A stretch of 64,000 nt of DNA. Source: Pezicula radicicola. Its lineage: Eukaryota; Ascomycota; Leotiomycetes; Helotiales; Dermateaceae. The notes under the pieces are model-generated. The model saw only the letters and a program-made list of their open reading frames with translations. It searched no databases and was not told where the DNA came from. Within the stretch, counting starts at the first letter, position 1. Every line of letters begins with the position of its first letter. The DNA lies in assembly GCA_003008705.1 (NCBI GenBank), contig PDUO01000009.1, forward strand, positions 1-64,000, in the 5' to 3' direction. This document shows positions 46,592 through 60,058 of this stretch, piece after piece. The translations under genes and the position numbers were made by a program.

Positions 46592-49500
46592 ATCGCAGGA
46601 GACAGTAGACAGCTATCAGCTGTCTCGCTCTGTGTCTCACTCCTCGGTGCGGCCGTGGAAACTTCATTACAGCGAGCACAATATCTGGCAAGCGCAAAGC
46701 CGTTGTCCTTGATATATATTCGACCGAGCAAATTTTTCGATCCATAGCCCCAGGTCACTGTTTGGCCACTTCGCCATCGCCACCCACGGTGGTGGCAAGA
46801 GTGGCAAGAAGTCGGGGGATCGAACCACACTCGACTTCTTCCCATACTACTTCTCATGATTTTCTTTTCATGCTGTGTTTTTTTATTTGTTTTTCGTCCG
46901 AATTGCCACGGCTGAACGTTACCATATGCAAGGTACCGGGCCGCGATGGAGGCATGTGAGCAGTACCTGGCAGCTACTAGGCATACCGCATCTGCCTTGT
47001 CGGGATATCCCGAGGTGTTGCAACCCCATTGTGTTCATGGTTTTACGTGTTGCTATGTGTAACGGATTTGATGATGGTGGTGATGGAGATGGGGTTCATA
47101 TGTTTCTCAGGCGTTGGCGTTCTAAAAGTCATGACGGCGTTCACTGGCGAATTCTGTATACCCTCTGCCTTGGTGTCCAAGGTAGACAGACACTTTCATG
47201 TGGCAGCCTGTCTACTTCGGAAGTAGCTTCTCGTCGCACCTGCCTTTTCAAGTCAGCCATTGTAGTCATCATTAGGTAGCGAGCGGAGAGGATGAGTCAG
47301 TCAATCTCGAGAACCAAGTCATCAGTCAATCATCGAAGAGCTTCTTTTCCTTCACCGCTTCACGTCTTTTGAACTTGCAGAACAACCTTGCCGTAGGTAG
47401 TCAGTCACCGCTCCTCCCATCAGCTGTGCCTCTGGAAACCAATATATGAGCATTCCAACATGACAATCCATCACATTCCCCAAATTGTAGCTAGGTTTGT
47501 CCGAACAAGTCGAGGATCAAGTTCATAACAAGCACCCTCGCTTGTACGAACTTTACAAACTCTGCCACCTATTGTATTCCAGCTGACACCTGTATTTCGA
47601 AGTCCCACAACAAAAGAAAAGTCTCTTTTCTTTTCGTGATTCTCTCAAGAGTTGGTAGTGTTCATAAATAGTCTTTCGCAGGTACCGATTTCAAAGCGTC
47701 CTGCCTAACTTGTATGATATATCGAACGCCGAGTAAGTGGTGTGATAGGTCTCCCCAGCCCAATATTGGGCGACATCGCCAACTATCCTCAGAGACGCCT
47801 GCTTATGAAGACGTAAGTAAGAATTGTGCGAGTGTTGATTAAGGCGGCAGAGTATCATGGGCGTGGATGGGTAGTTGCAATTCTCTGTATATAAGGCTAG
47901 AGTTGAGGGGGAATGAGGATATAAGTATTTCTCAGAGGTGAAAGTACTGACATGAGAGACTCGACATAAACTTTGTGTAAGTTTTCTGCTCTAGTGATCG
48001 ACTTCGACCTGGCTTTATGACTCAACTTTGGAACTGTACGTACAACTTATACTTATGATAAGTTTCTCAGTGCTGAAAGAAGGCCTTGGGTATAAATGCA
48101 TCGAGGTCTCGATGTACACATCTCGCCTTCAAACCAAAATACAAAGTTGCTTCTGTAAGGAGGTCAGAAAAAGACTCAATAGAAACATCAGTTCGTATAC
48201 ATTAAAAAATGAGGGAGGGCATCCAGAAATTCATCGTGTCCTCGACAGAAGTTCTGAAAGTGTCATTACTTAACATAAAGTTGAGCACATCACATAGATC
48301 CAACACCAATGAAAGAAGAAAAGAATCTTCCACGGCCGGAAGAAATTTCCCTAGACTTCTTATACCTACCAATAAGATTTTTCCCCCTGATATTAGGAGA
48401 ATACAGCGCTATGACTTTCAGCTACTGGTTCGTACAGCAGCACTGCCACGCCGATGAATGACGAGTCTTTTTTACCAATAAAATAAATCACTGGAACACT
48501 GACTCATATTTGAAAGATAAGAAAATAGTGTGACAATGAAGAGAAGAAAGTGTTGGTAAGTGAGTGAAGTTTTTGTTCGCCCTGTTCATATGGCACCCAA
48601 TCGAGAAATCCATTGGCCACATATTGCGGCCTGACAAAGGAGCTGTGACCTAGCTTTAGGTATCTACAGCCCAACCAAGCACGAAAACTGCGATCAGAAC
48701 GACTTCCTCGAGAGGTCTGAAGCAGAAAAGGGTGACTATAAAGGTAGGAGAATGACTCGTTGAAGCTGTTGTTTGTTGTTCACTAAAAGTGGAGGCCGCT
48801 AGATCAACCAATGACCAAAGCCATGACAGCAATCTAATGTAGAAGTCGGATAATTTTGTATAAAAAGATGACGGGTTTGGGTTATGAATGAAGTAAGTGA
48901 AAGGAAACTCGATAGAGCTCCGCTTCTCCTTCCAAAAAGCTGCGATATTTTAATGCCCAAAACTCTCCACTAGACCAAGATTCTATACAAACGAACTAGA
49001 AGTGCTTTAGGATGATACTAATATCTACGGACCTGACTGAAAACAGTTCAGTTGGAGTAGTTAGCACATGACAGTTCAGCTCCTTTAGAACTGGCGAGAC
49101 GCTAAGTGACTAACGTAAGAATTGGAGATTGATATACTTCCCTTTAAAGGGGCTTGACTAATGTGCTTGTGGTGCTTGGGTCACACGCTCTTCAATATTG
49201 TTGCCTTAGAGCAGGGTTTGTGTGTTTTCTTTTACACAGCCTCTCGTAAGATCCCGACGATGACTAGCGCCTGTAAATGGTACAACGATGTTAGGGTCTT
49301 ACGTAGCTGCGAGAATTACTGCAGTAGATTAGAGGAACTTTAGTCCAAGACTTAAAGTGATTGGAAAGGACAGTTTGGCTTACCACTACATGAATGCTAT
49401 GGTTTAGATTAAATCAACGGCCGCTGATATCATTTTGTGGGAATCTACTCCTGACTTTGGCTTGTACGCCGACTTTGTCCAGTATAATAACTGCGAAGAA

Positions 49501-52500
49501 AGTCTTCGAGGCAACGCGCATCTGATTGCCTTTGGTTTATCTTCATATTGATATGGTAGAGACTGATGAAGAAGTTATAAGCGATTAGAGGTACTGTCTA
49601 GACTCTGAGTTACTTTGCCCATACACTTAGAAAATATTATAGAATATACTAACTGAGATGTGTGACTAGTTACCCAAAGTAATTTAGCTTTGGAGTAAAT
49701 GACACCCAAAACCATCTGTAAAGAAGGAATACGGGAACTTCTGGGTGGAATAATCTTGCATGCACACATTCTTATTGTTTTGATGTTATTTATTGAAGAG
49801 CGCTAGGCTCTGTCTTATGAAGCATCGAATACGTCGTGGTGAATGGAACAGCATTACCTCCGTTCAAGCAGGGAGCGCTCCTTCTTGTGTCAGCTTCTGC
49901 ATTCTTGCAAATGTTTGTGTGGTACGTACACGGCCGAGAGATGCATCACTCCCATATGGATTGCAAGAACAAGGGACTCCCCCACGGCCTGAAAGCAGAC
50001 TAGCCAATAATCCTGGCATATGTCTTCTACCAATATTCCAAGTACCAGATATTGGAGGTCGGCCTAAGGCAAGTGCGGCGACAAAAGACCAGCTACAACT
50101 CGTCCGTGAAATAGTAAGCTTGACTTAAACCGTTATTCGCTAATAGCTGTCGGCCCCGGTTAGCTCCAAGTATGGTGCCTATGTACAAGTTAAAAAGACT
50201 TACTTTGTGCTATTGCCGGTGAAACCAGCATTTGGGCAGGTGCGTGGAGTCCATCATTATGAATCCAGACTTGCCAGAAGAAATCAATTGCAAAGGGTGA
50301 CTTAAACGCTTAAGTCGGATGATATGACTCGACAATTGATACGAAGTCCAAGTACAATGAAAACTCGATCGATCAAGAAGAGTGAAGTAAAAGCTTGTTG
50401 AGAAACGACGAATTGAACGGGACGTGCCGATTGAAACACTAAATCTTTTAGTCTTGCGCTAATTTCGCGCTAGTCCCCCCTTTCTTTCCTGATATGTGCA
50501 GACGAGAGCCATTCGTTCCTTCCTTCCACAACAACACACAATCCATCTTAAATCTACGAAGCAAATACATACACAGTGTAACCGCCAATACTAAAAGCAT
50601 AGATTTTATGTAAAATGTGTGGCTTGGTATGAATTCTCCTCCGATGCTAAACCTTGAAAGTACATGTAGGTTATGTGCCCGAAAAGTAAGAGCCGTGCAG
50701 AAAATGTTGCCAGCAATGGAGCAGTCGCTGGTACATAGAAACTTAACAGCGATTCCAACCTCCACATTCAAACTTCATGTGTAGTATAAATACACTCATT
50801 ACTCTATAGCATGTGAGTTCAGAGGTCTAGTATTTGGGAGAATCTGGTGACCAGTCTGCCGTCTACATTTCCTGAACCTTTCATTTGAATAACACAATCT
50901 TCGACGAAGCTGTATTTAGCGATAGCCTAGTTTTGTAACTGCTCCAGCAGTTTTGAGTGCTTTTAGAAAGCAGTTAAGATGTTGTTTTGGTGCTTCTACG
51001 AAGTATTGGCCTAGTAATGTAGAAGTTTACTTGATCCGCAGCTTTATCATGGGGAGAAGTGTAATGTATCAGAGACGAGTATTGGGATAATTCGTTGTTT
51101 ACTAGAATAGATATGACGTTGAGACTGAAGAAAGTCTCTCCTCTTCTTACAGCTTAGATTATGTTGGGGGTAGTTAACATGTTTCCTCTAGAAAGGTTTC
51201 AACACGAGTGAGTTCCTTAACTCAAGTGAATGGCCTAAGTTCAGTGAAGTTAATCGAATCAAGTGAATTACTACGTAATTATTAAAAGTAGGAGAGGTAC
51301 CTTCGTACAGTACAGTGAAATAGGAGTTTATTAGGCTCGACAGCCTTATTCCGAGCCAAGCCTCGACACAGGGGAAGCGAGGTGTGGAATTTGGCGCGCC
51401 AAGGAGTGTGCTTACAACAGTTCCCTGACACGGACTCAGCTTCTAACTCCTCGCTAGCCGACTTTAAGGAGAAATGGAGTGCGAGTAAAGAGCCGGACGT
51501 CATATCACATTATTCCTCATCGTTTTATTGCACAACATCATCAACCCAGGGAAAGATCGACAATTCAGCCCATCTGTGATCTTGCAGGCAGCAAGCGGAG
51601 GCCTTGTGACAGCCAAGGCTATCCATGCGAGCCATGACAAACAGGAAGGCTCGTCGGCCTGCCCAGCCTTGTATGTTGTTGACGACCTGCAATCCGGATA
51701 TGACGTCGAAGATGCCATGGAAGCCGCCATCAGGGAGCCTGAGGGTGGGATATGGTCTGATTTCAGGATGGTAAATCTGACAGTATTGTACGTACAGAAT
51801 CTCAAACCGGGCTGCAGCAGTATACTTTCGTCGTACTGGTACTGTACAGTACAACCTTTTGGGTTCTGGATGTGTCGTACAAAAGCACGAGAAGTGTACG
51901 TACCGTTAGGCATCTCCCAAATTTATGGAGCCAAGACCCCTTGGTCCTGGGGATTTTGCAGGCAGGCAATTTTCACTTGAAGTTTGGCAATTAAGTGGTT
52001 GCAAAGCTTGTTAATAAAGCTTCGAGAGCTTGATCAGCAATAATTGTATCTCCTTCGGCGCAAGACGCGTGGCGGGGAAGTTGGGGGAAAGGGGCCCACC
52101 AGGCCCTAACAGGCCCCAATTGTTAAAATTTCATACTACTGTATACAGTACAGCCTCTCTGGGGACTGCACTCCCCGCGCTTGCTTTCCGTTGGACCCCA
52201 GCTGTCGGCGCAGGGTGATGTTGATCAACAAGGATGAACAAGGGTAGCGACTGTACGGAACCTACTTTACATGTCATACTATTCGGTCTTCGCCTGATTC
52301 ACTTGTTGCCTTGTCAGGTTGCATTCACCACTTGCATCTGCTATATGTTTCAGACCCATCCCCCATCTTTACATGTGCTGTTGGTGTTTGTTCTCTACAG
52401 CCTTCAACAGCCACTCTCTCTTCACAGCTAGAGGCTTAATGTGTACAACTTACCCTGGCACATAGAATAGGACACTCCCAAGTCCCTTGCTTTGCTAACA

Positions 52501-52530
52501 TACACCTACTTCCCACCAACTGATACCACA
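46592..52530. other. Six-kilobase gene-poor region
   Basis: I searched both strands for domains, signal peptides and spliced frames and found none worth calling. Between about 51290 and 52210 the sequence is more GC-rich and has longer overlapping frames (51500-51980) in several phases, with no domain. Palindromic strings of the type GTACTGTACAGTAC (51839-51852) recur there. The final 300 bp are the promoter of the transporter gene. Confidence 0.5.
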
Positions 52531-55293
52531 ATGGACGACACGAACGGCAAGACTGCCACCAATGGCAAGGCCAGCGATGATACACAAGTCGAGGACACTT
52601 ACAGAGGTGACCCTACACCAGACCATATGACAACAGACCAGCTTCGTCATAACCTCAACGCAAAGATCGCCAACGTAAGCTACACTGGCTTTTCACTTCA
52701 AGCTCCAGAAGCTGATCAAAATTTATAGCCATTAGCAGGGCTCTCCCATGCCGAACTGGCGGCAAAAGGAGAGGAGTATGTACGCCTGCATAATATTGGA
52801 GATGAGCAGGATATTAGGGCGTTCCGCCTCGGCGCTATTCTCGCCCAAGACCCCAACAGATGGTCACAGGTCGAAGGGCTCAACGCTGAAGAAAGTGCGA
52901 TTCTAGAGAAAGAGATCAGCCATAGGTGGTCACAGCCAAGGCTGCTCTATCTCGTCATTGTTCTCTGCTCAACTTGTGCTGCAGTGCAGGGAATGGGTAT
53001 GTCTTTTTTATCTTCATCGCCAAGCAATGCTAACCTTGTACTTCTAGATGAGACCGTGGTTAATGGAGCTCAAATATTCTACAGCAAACAATTTGGTATC
53101 GGAAGCGACTCGAGTCGTGACTCCTGGCTTGTCGGCCTGATTAACTCTGCACCGTATGTGATCAAATTGTAGGCCTTGCATTGGCCTCACTGACTCGATC
53201 CAGGTACTTGTGCTGCGCCTTTATCGGATGCTGTAAGTCTTAGGTTCTTGGAGCAACTTTATGATTTCTGAGCCCAATTACTTACTCCTCTTGAATCATG
53301 CTTGAGGTACCCCCGGATTATCTTGAACAAATAAACTAACTCCGAGTTTTTGGCTAGGGTTGACAATTCCTTTCAATAATTGGTTTGGCCGACGTGGAAC
53401 AATTTTTCTCACTTGCACATTCTCTGCCCTGGCTTGCTTCTGGCAAGCCTTCACCAATACCTGGTGGCACATGTTCATCGCCAGATTTGCTTTGGGCCTC
53501 GGCATTGGTCCTAAGTCTTCGACTGTACCAGTAAGTTTAGCCCTACCCTTAAGCCTGGCAATCGAAAGAATACTAATATTGGACCATAGATTTATGCTGC
53601 GGAATGCACACCACCCCAGATTCGTGGTGCTTTGGTGATGCAGTGGCAGATGTGGACGGCCTTTGGTATCTTCGTAGGATATGCAGCAGATCTTGTATTC
53701 TATTCTGTTCCAAACAAGCCAGGAATCACAGGACTCAATTGGCGCTTGATGATGGGTACGTACTCACTCAATTTATTTGTCTTGGTTGTGTCGACGAGTA
53801 AACGAATCGCTTAATTTCACAAATCGCTCAAGCGAGTTACCCAAGTCAAGTGAGCTGTCTCAAAGAGGTGGCTTGCAGCGGATATCCAACACATTCTCCT
53901 AAAGTCATGAAACAAACGAATCATGAACTCGAAATAAGGCTTATGGTTGATTCATCTTGACTTACCTTTGTATTTCGCAAATGGTTTTTGGATAAGTGAA
54001 CTGATCGTAAATTTTTGATATCTAGGCTCGGCTATGCTTCCTGCAGTGTAGGTTGTCACAACACTATCTTAACATTGCAATACTAATTCTTTGGTATCTA
54101 GAATCGTTTGCTGTTTTGTCTTTCTCTGCCCCGAATCACCGCGTTGGTACATTCACAAAGGCCGCCACGAAAAGGCATACCGTAGCATGGAACAGTTGCG
54201 ATATAACAAAGTCCAAGCAGCACGCGATCTCTTCTATATGCACACTCTTCTTGAAGCCGAAAAGGAGAGTTTGCTCATCGGTCAGAATAAGGTAAAGGAG
54301 ATGATTACCGTTCCTCGAAACCGACGAGCAATGCAGGCTTCCGAGATCGTCATGGTGAGTTAACATTTGCAATTTAAGAAGCTTGGGATGGACATATGCT
54401 AACGTATGGCGAACTAGTTCATGCAACAATTCTGCGGAGTGAATGTTATCGCCTACTGTTAGTTGCTCCACGGAAAAGAAAAAGGTGACTGCTGTAAAAA
54501 TGCTAATCTTCATTCATAGATTCCTCTGAGATCTTTGTACAGGCGGGTTTCTCAGAGATTAACGCCCTCGGAGCATCTCTCGGATTTGGAGTCATCAACT
54601 TCCTTTTTGCTCTCCCAGCAGTGTACACCATCGACACCTTTGGCCGTCGTAACCTTCTTCTCACAACCTTCCCGCTCATGTCTCTCTGCCTATTCTTTAC
54701 GGGCTTCAGTTTCTGGATCCCGGAGAGTTCAAAGGCGCATGTAGGATGCATTGCCTTAGGTATATACCTCTTCGGCATTGTATACTCTCCAGGAGAAGGA
54801 CCGGTCCCTTTCACCTACTCCGCAGAAGCATATCCACTATACATTCGTCCCCATGGGATGTCTTTAGCGACAGCAACCACCTGGTTTTTGTGAGTAGCTA
54901 TAACCCTGAGCCTAATCCTACCAAAGTAGTGTGTCTAACGGTCTATAACTTAGTAACTTTGTGCTTTCTATAACATGGCCATCTCTGCTCAATGCGTTCA
55001 AACCACAAGGAGCATTCTCCTGGTACGCAGTTTGGAATATCATTGGTTTCTTTGGGGTCCTGTTTTTCGTCCCAGAAACCAAGGGCAAGACTCTCGAGGA
55101 ATTGGACCAAGTCTTTGGTGTATCCACACGTCAACATGCAGCGTATGGCGCCAGACAGCTACCATACTTCTTTAGGAGATATATCTTTCGACAGCATGTC
55201 GAGCCGGAGCGGTTGTACGAGAAGGATGAAATCGAGCATCACGACTCGAGCTTTAGTACTGAGAAGGAATCGAACCCCACTAACAGGGTCTAA
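52531..55293 (+). CDS. MFS sugar transporter
   Basis: Twelve-helix sugar porter of the plasma membrane, 636 residues in 11 exons: 52531-52674, 52729-52996, 53048-53153, 53204-53232, 53358-53530, 53590-53755, 54026-54047, 54102-54354, 54418-54457, 54520-54889, 54954-55293. Exons of 22 and 29 bp are notable. Markers: TM1 [21 protein letters not shown], loop [90 protein letters not shown]. The cytosolic N-terminus is long (about 150 residues). The extended N-terminus and DETVVNGAQ region resemble fungal transporters labelled inositol or hexose; I cannot choose the substrate. Intron 6 (53756-54025) is 270 bp. No other carbohydrate genes lie next to it. Confidence 0.93.
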
Positions 55294-56022
55294 TTACTTC
55301 TGGCGTTGATGATAAACGGCTGAGCCTTTTTCGTTAAACTAGTGTCTTCCCCTTCTCTTGGAAAGAGAGGAAACAATACCCTTGGTCGCTCTGCGGAGGA
55401 TTTTTTTATTTCACGCGTCTGCTGCAACTTTTACATTCATTGGAATAGATACTTTTGGTACAGGTTCAATTAATCTAAATAATATCAGTCTTTTCAGCCT
55501 ATCGAACCTCTCAAACTTCATGTACATGAATGAATTCTCTTTCGTGACTACTAGCTCTGTGCGACGAGATCATCATTTGTTCGATTCATGAATCCGCTCC
55601 CAGATTCTTAAATCTAGACACTATCACATATGAATGTAGCAACACACTAACTTGCCTGACTTTATGGAATGACTTCACTAACTTGAGTAGATCACAAGGG
55701 AATTGTAAACTCATTAGCATAGAGAAATTCGCACTTGGTAAGAAACATGTACATCATCTCGATATACAAAATAATATGCAAGATAACCACCGTTTGTATC
55801 AATTCCAAATTTGCAAACTTCCCCCTCTTCATTTACTCGGACCTCATATCGGCACAAGTCCAAGTTGGTTAGGCCTTGCACAATTTCGTCTTCACATCCC
55901 CGAATAACGCCATGATATTTAATACACATTAAGCGACAGCACTAAGAAAAACCGAAAATTCCTTCTATTAGTTTCTCCGATAAAATCTCCGGGGATATTT
56001 GAGATTTATGTAACTTGCACCA
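55294..56022. other. Intergenic, transporter 3' flank and next promoter
   Basis: No gene. T-rich end of the transporter transcript and AT-rich upstream sequence. Confidence 0.5.
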
Positions 56023-56030
56023 TATATAAA
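56023..56030 (+). promoter_or_regulatory. TATA box of the small secreted protein gene
   Basis: TATATAAA, 126 bp upstream of the ATG at 56156, in the expected place for a strongly regulated fungal secreted-protein gene. Confidence 0.55.
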
Positions 56031-56155
56031 AGCTATGTGAGTTAGATCTTCGCCAATAAAGTCCAATCCGAGAAGAAATCCCACGTGCCCCCCCGCCTTC
56101 TCGTCGCTCCCCATATCATCACTCTCAGTACAACAGACCAAAACCAAAAAACACA

Positions 56156-57105
56156 ATGCAATCACTACTTCCAACATTAATGTTCTCATACATCCTAATT
56201 CTACGCGCCAAAGCATCAGTAACCTGCCTAACAGTAGGAGCCACAGCAACAGCAACATGGACCAACAGCGCAGCGCAAATATGTACTTGGACAGGAATAG
56301 TAGGCAGTGATTTTGGGACGACGGCTTCTGGTAGCGAGTTAGTTTTACCTCCGTAATCCAATTCTTCTTTGCCAGTAATAAGGAGGTAATAAGTTGATGA
56401 ATATTGAGTACTAAATGAAGTATAGTTATAGTTGTAATGGAAGATGTGGAGCGGGATGTAGTGGTGTAGCACTGGGGAATGTATAGGTACGTATTCGGCT
56501 TTTTCGCCTTCTCATCCCTGATACTTGCTATTTTCTTCTTCTTATGTACTTCACTTACTGCCTAAATCCCTCCTAAAACTCCTTGAGTAGTTCCGTTCCT
56601 CTTCTCTTTGCTCCAAAAACAAGCTATGTTGAAAACATACTAACTCCCCAATCTCGAATAGTAAGAACCTCCCATCCTACTAACCACCTACTAACACCAC
56701 CATACCTACCTCAAAACCAACAAATCTAACAACTCACACTACATATAGCTCACAAGATTGCTTCAACCACGATATATGTTCCTACTTCAACAACGCCTCG
56801 GGAGGAGCAAGGTTCGTATTCTATTCCATTAAATTCCATTCCTCATCCACTCCTTCGCATCACTCTTCTCACTAAACAACAAAATTTCAATACCTACTAT
56901 TTTACGAATGTGTCCTTTCCAATTTTTGTGAAAATTGTGCGCAAAGACTGACCCTTTTAACTCTAAATCCAACAGCGACCCAAATTGCGGATCAGCTTTC
57001 GTAGCTGCCGACGACGACTATGTTTTCGGCTTGATAGATGGGTGCTCGCAGACGAATCCGAGTAGTGATGTCGTTGCGCCAACTGTGACGCCTGCGTGTA
57101 GCTAA
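56156..57105 (+). CDS. Small cysteine-rich secreted protein with PLA2-like motif (possibly broken)
   Basis: Exons read by conserved cysteines: 56156-56337, 56426-56486, 56749-56811, 56976-57105. The signal peptide is MQSLLPTLMFSYILILRAKA. The mature part has TCLTVGATATATWTNSAAQICTW, then DYSCNGRCGAGCSG, then QDCFNHDICSYFNNASGG, then SDPNCGSAF...DGCSQTNPSS and ends PACS. CFNHDIC has the C-x2-H-D-x-C layout of phospholipase A2 active sites, so a PLA2-like fold is possible, but I do not claim activity. Intron 1 (GTTAGT...CTAAA...TATAG) and intron 3 (GTTCGT...CAG) work. Intron 2 does not: exon 3 needs two carried bases, but the only good donor (GTACGT at 56487) leaves the codon TAG at 56484-56486. 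A single extra G would explain this. The gene may thus be a recent pseudogene, or splicing differs from my model. Confidence 0.6.
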
Positions 57106-57711
57106 ATTTGAGCAGGCAGGTAGATAGGCATGCAGCATGTGATAGGTGTGGCTGTGACATTGAAAATCAATTAAGACTCTGTAAGAGTTAATTATCGGGT
57201 GGCTTGTAGGACGAGGTGGTACAGTCTTGTAGAGTCCTCGATTACTAAAATACAATTAAACTATTTACAATACACTGGGTCCACTCTGCTGTCCCTGTAT
57301 CTGCAGTAAACTAGCAGCTCATTCATTCTCTTCAATCTACCAAGAGGCCGTTAAACTCGTAAGTAACTATTTTGACAAACGGTAAGAAATAAGAAAACAA
57401 GGCCAGTTTTATAGCAGAAGTGCAAAGTTCAACAAAACCTCCACAGAAGAATGCCTTTCCCCGCATATCTTCAGTGCCCCTCACCTAGCCACAGTAAACT
57501 CCACACTAATACAAAATTCCAAAACCCCTCCCAACCGCTCCATCTTGCTTGAAACATAGAACCCAAAAGAAAACTTTGAATGGTATCTTAAAGCACGCTC
57601 GCAAGACCGCTTTTGAGCGAAATGAATGTAAAGGACTTCACCGCCATCCAAATCCGCAAAGCGTCTCATTTAAGTCATGACGTTCAAACTTGACCCAGAG
57701 GAACTTTACTA
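57106..57711. other. Convergent intergenic gap
   Basis: 3' flanks of two convergent genes; no gene or repeat seen. Confidence 0.5.
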
Positions 57712-60058
57712 TCAGTATCTCCTGCTACTATAGTCATCATAGTTCGAACCTCTTCCAGCATCTCTGTCCCTGTAATACTCCTCATAAGGAGTCGCAGAAG
57801 CACCTCTCAGGTCTCTCGGGCCTAGAGGCACAGAACCTCTGACGTCTCTCGGCTCAGAAGATATTGAACCCCTTGGTTCCCGAGGGTCAATAGACGAGGA
57901 CCCTCTTGCATCGTGCGTTCTATCCGAATCAAGTCCACGCGTGAGATCTTGTAGCCTATCCCAACGTTCTGCTTCCCGGGGATCTCGTGGCATAGTGCTA
58001 TAGTCACTAAATCTCGCATCGCCTTCTGTTCCCCTTCTTGCATGGGATCGGTCCTTTGAGTGAGATCGTTCCTTTGAATGGGATCGATTCTGTCCCATCT
58101 TTTTATCTCGGGAATCTATCGGCGGGGGCGGGGGAGGAAACGAAGTTGTTGAACTATGACTTGAGGAATGAGGTGGGGGACTAAATATCGGAGGTTGTGT
58201 GCCATAGCTCGACGATGACGGTGGTGGAATAATGTAGCTAGAGCTTGCGTGAATATCGGTCGGTGTTGAATTACTGAAAGATTTCAACGGTGGGCTACTT
58301 GGCCGTCTCGGCCCGCCGCGTGCAGGTTGAGGTGTGTAATTCTGGCTCGCTGTGCTCTGCGTACGTTGAGTTCGGTTGTCCGGGATCTCGAACGGGTCTC
58401 TCTGCACGTGGCTCGTAGAAGTTGCCCGGTGACGAGTTGGAAGTTCTTTGGCAGTTGGATTGACATTAACACTGTCTGCGTGAACCTTTCCGCCCCCGGG
58501 TTGAGCTCTATACGGTTGACGTTCACGCTCAATTTTGATTGCATCATCAATGACAGCTGATTCTGATACCCCTGGGCTCCCAACGTAAGGCATACGTTCA
58601 CGCTCGATCTTAGTCTTTTCTGCGGTTGGCGACGTCTTCGGAAGCGGAATCTCGACAGGATGCGCCCGTGGCTGTGAGGTCGCACGGCTGCGGGGGGGAC
58701 TTGAATTCGATGTCTTGCGGCTTCTTGGAGCCGCATCAAGATCGTCAAAGAAGTCGGCTATCGCCCTATCAAGAAGCTTTCGTGACTTGCGATCTTCCTG
58801 AGCCGGTAGCAGATGCCTGGAGATTTGTTTTGGAAGACGCTCCGGTTTTCCATCTACCATCTCTCCATCGGCATCAATAGGCGTAGCCAAAACAACCTTT
58901 TGCAATCTCCTTGTCTCTTCTTCTGGATAAGCAAGTATGGTTATGGTCATCCAATGAGCAAATCCGACAGGAGTCAACGCTGGAACGCATGGGTCTTTGT
59001 AGACGTCCTCTTGCACAAGATGGTGTTGACAGCCTAGGTCCTGGTAGAGCATGGATATTTGGTCATAGTACTGAGCTCGAAATATCGCTGAATAACATTA
59101 ACTACACGCTGAGCTGTATTTATCTTGGACATGCTTACATGTGAAAGGATGTATTTCATCTTCTAGTTGATGATCGGAATAGTATTGTCGCATTTTAGCG
59201 GGAGTAATGACAATACTTCTCTTTGGCATAAATTCATCGATCTGTGAATGAATATTAACATTGTAATTGGTCACCGCCCAATTTCCATAGAACAACTAAC
59301 AATATGGTTTGCAAGTCCTCTAAGAACTTGTCCAAGTCTTTCGGTTGGATCTCCGTTATTAGTAAAAAGTCTGCCCCAGCGCTTATCTATTGTGCTTAGT
59401 TCAAGGCTCGAATATGTTCGTGGAGCTCCAGAAGGGCGAGCCTTAGGTTCACGTTCGCAGAAGCGTACACCAGATGGCTTGTCTAATGGACTCATAGGAG
59501 GTGACTTCGAAGGGCCCATGGGAGGTGACGTATTTGTTTGCTTGGGAGCTTGTGCAGGAGATGGTGGAGTATAGACTCGACGAGCGGTGGGTGGTGGCGG
59601 TGACGAGGTTGAACTTGACTTGTTCGAAGCAGCTCGATACAGAGGCGGGGGTGCGGGTGTGGGCTTGGGTTCTTCAATATTCCCAGTTTGCTTGAAATGT
59701 TCGACGACTACAAGCTTGTTAGTGGAGGCAATTGGTACAGGAGCTATAGGAGGGCAATGAGGTAATGAGGACTTTGACAAGGCTGGGAATACTTACGTTC
59801 TCTCTTGATTCTTTCCGAGATCTGCTCCGTAATCCTCTCCATCAACTCGGGCGATACCTCATTCTGCAATGGAGGTTCCGCGTGGTCGCGAGCTGAGCCC
59901 ATCTTGTCGTTCATCAGTGGTGAAGTGCGTTGTTGAGGAGGTGCCGTTTGCTTGATAGAGGAATTATCTCGGCTTTCTGCTGAGGAGTCGAGCGCTCTCG
60001 AGACAGAGGATTCGAAATAATCAGCCCCATGGGAGCGACCAGAGGATTCGTAGGCCAT
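57712..60058 (-). CDS. Proline/serine-rich DUF7514-type protein
   Basis: 715 residues, exons 59797-60058, 59301-59707, 59139-59241 and 57712-59087. Introns: GTAAGT...CTAAC...TAG, GTTAGT...CAG, GTAAGC...CAG. The N-terminal 200 residues are disordered and Pro/Ser/Thr-rich (PAPPPLYRAASNKSSS). A conserved globular domain follows at about residues 200-330: LSTIDKRWGRLFTNNGDPTERL, then YQDLGCQHHLVQ and PCVPALTPVGFAHWMTITIL...ERLPKQISRHLLP. I recognise this as the fungal DUF7514 domain (name from memory). The rest is low-complexity with RERxPY repeats (KIERERMPYVGSPG, KIERERQPYRAQPGG), a PPPPP segment, and an Arg/Asp-rich end with EPRDVRGS-type repeats. No membrane or signal sequence. Function unknown; the look is of a scaffold or regulatory protein. 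Confidence 0.87.

Noticed and set aside
51500..51980. 150-residue + strand frame and overlapping minus-strand frames
   Set aside because: Several phases are open on both strands, with no domain, signal peptide or splice support.
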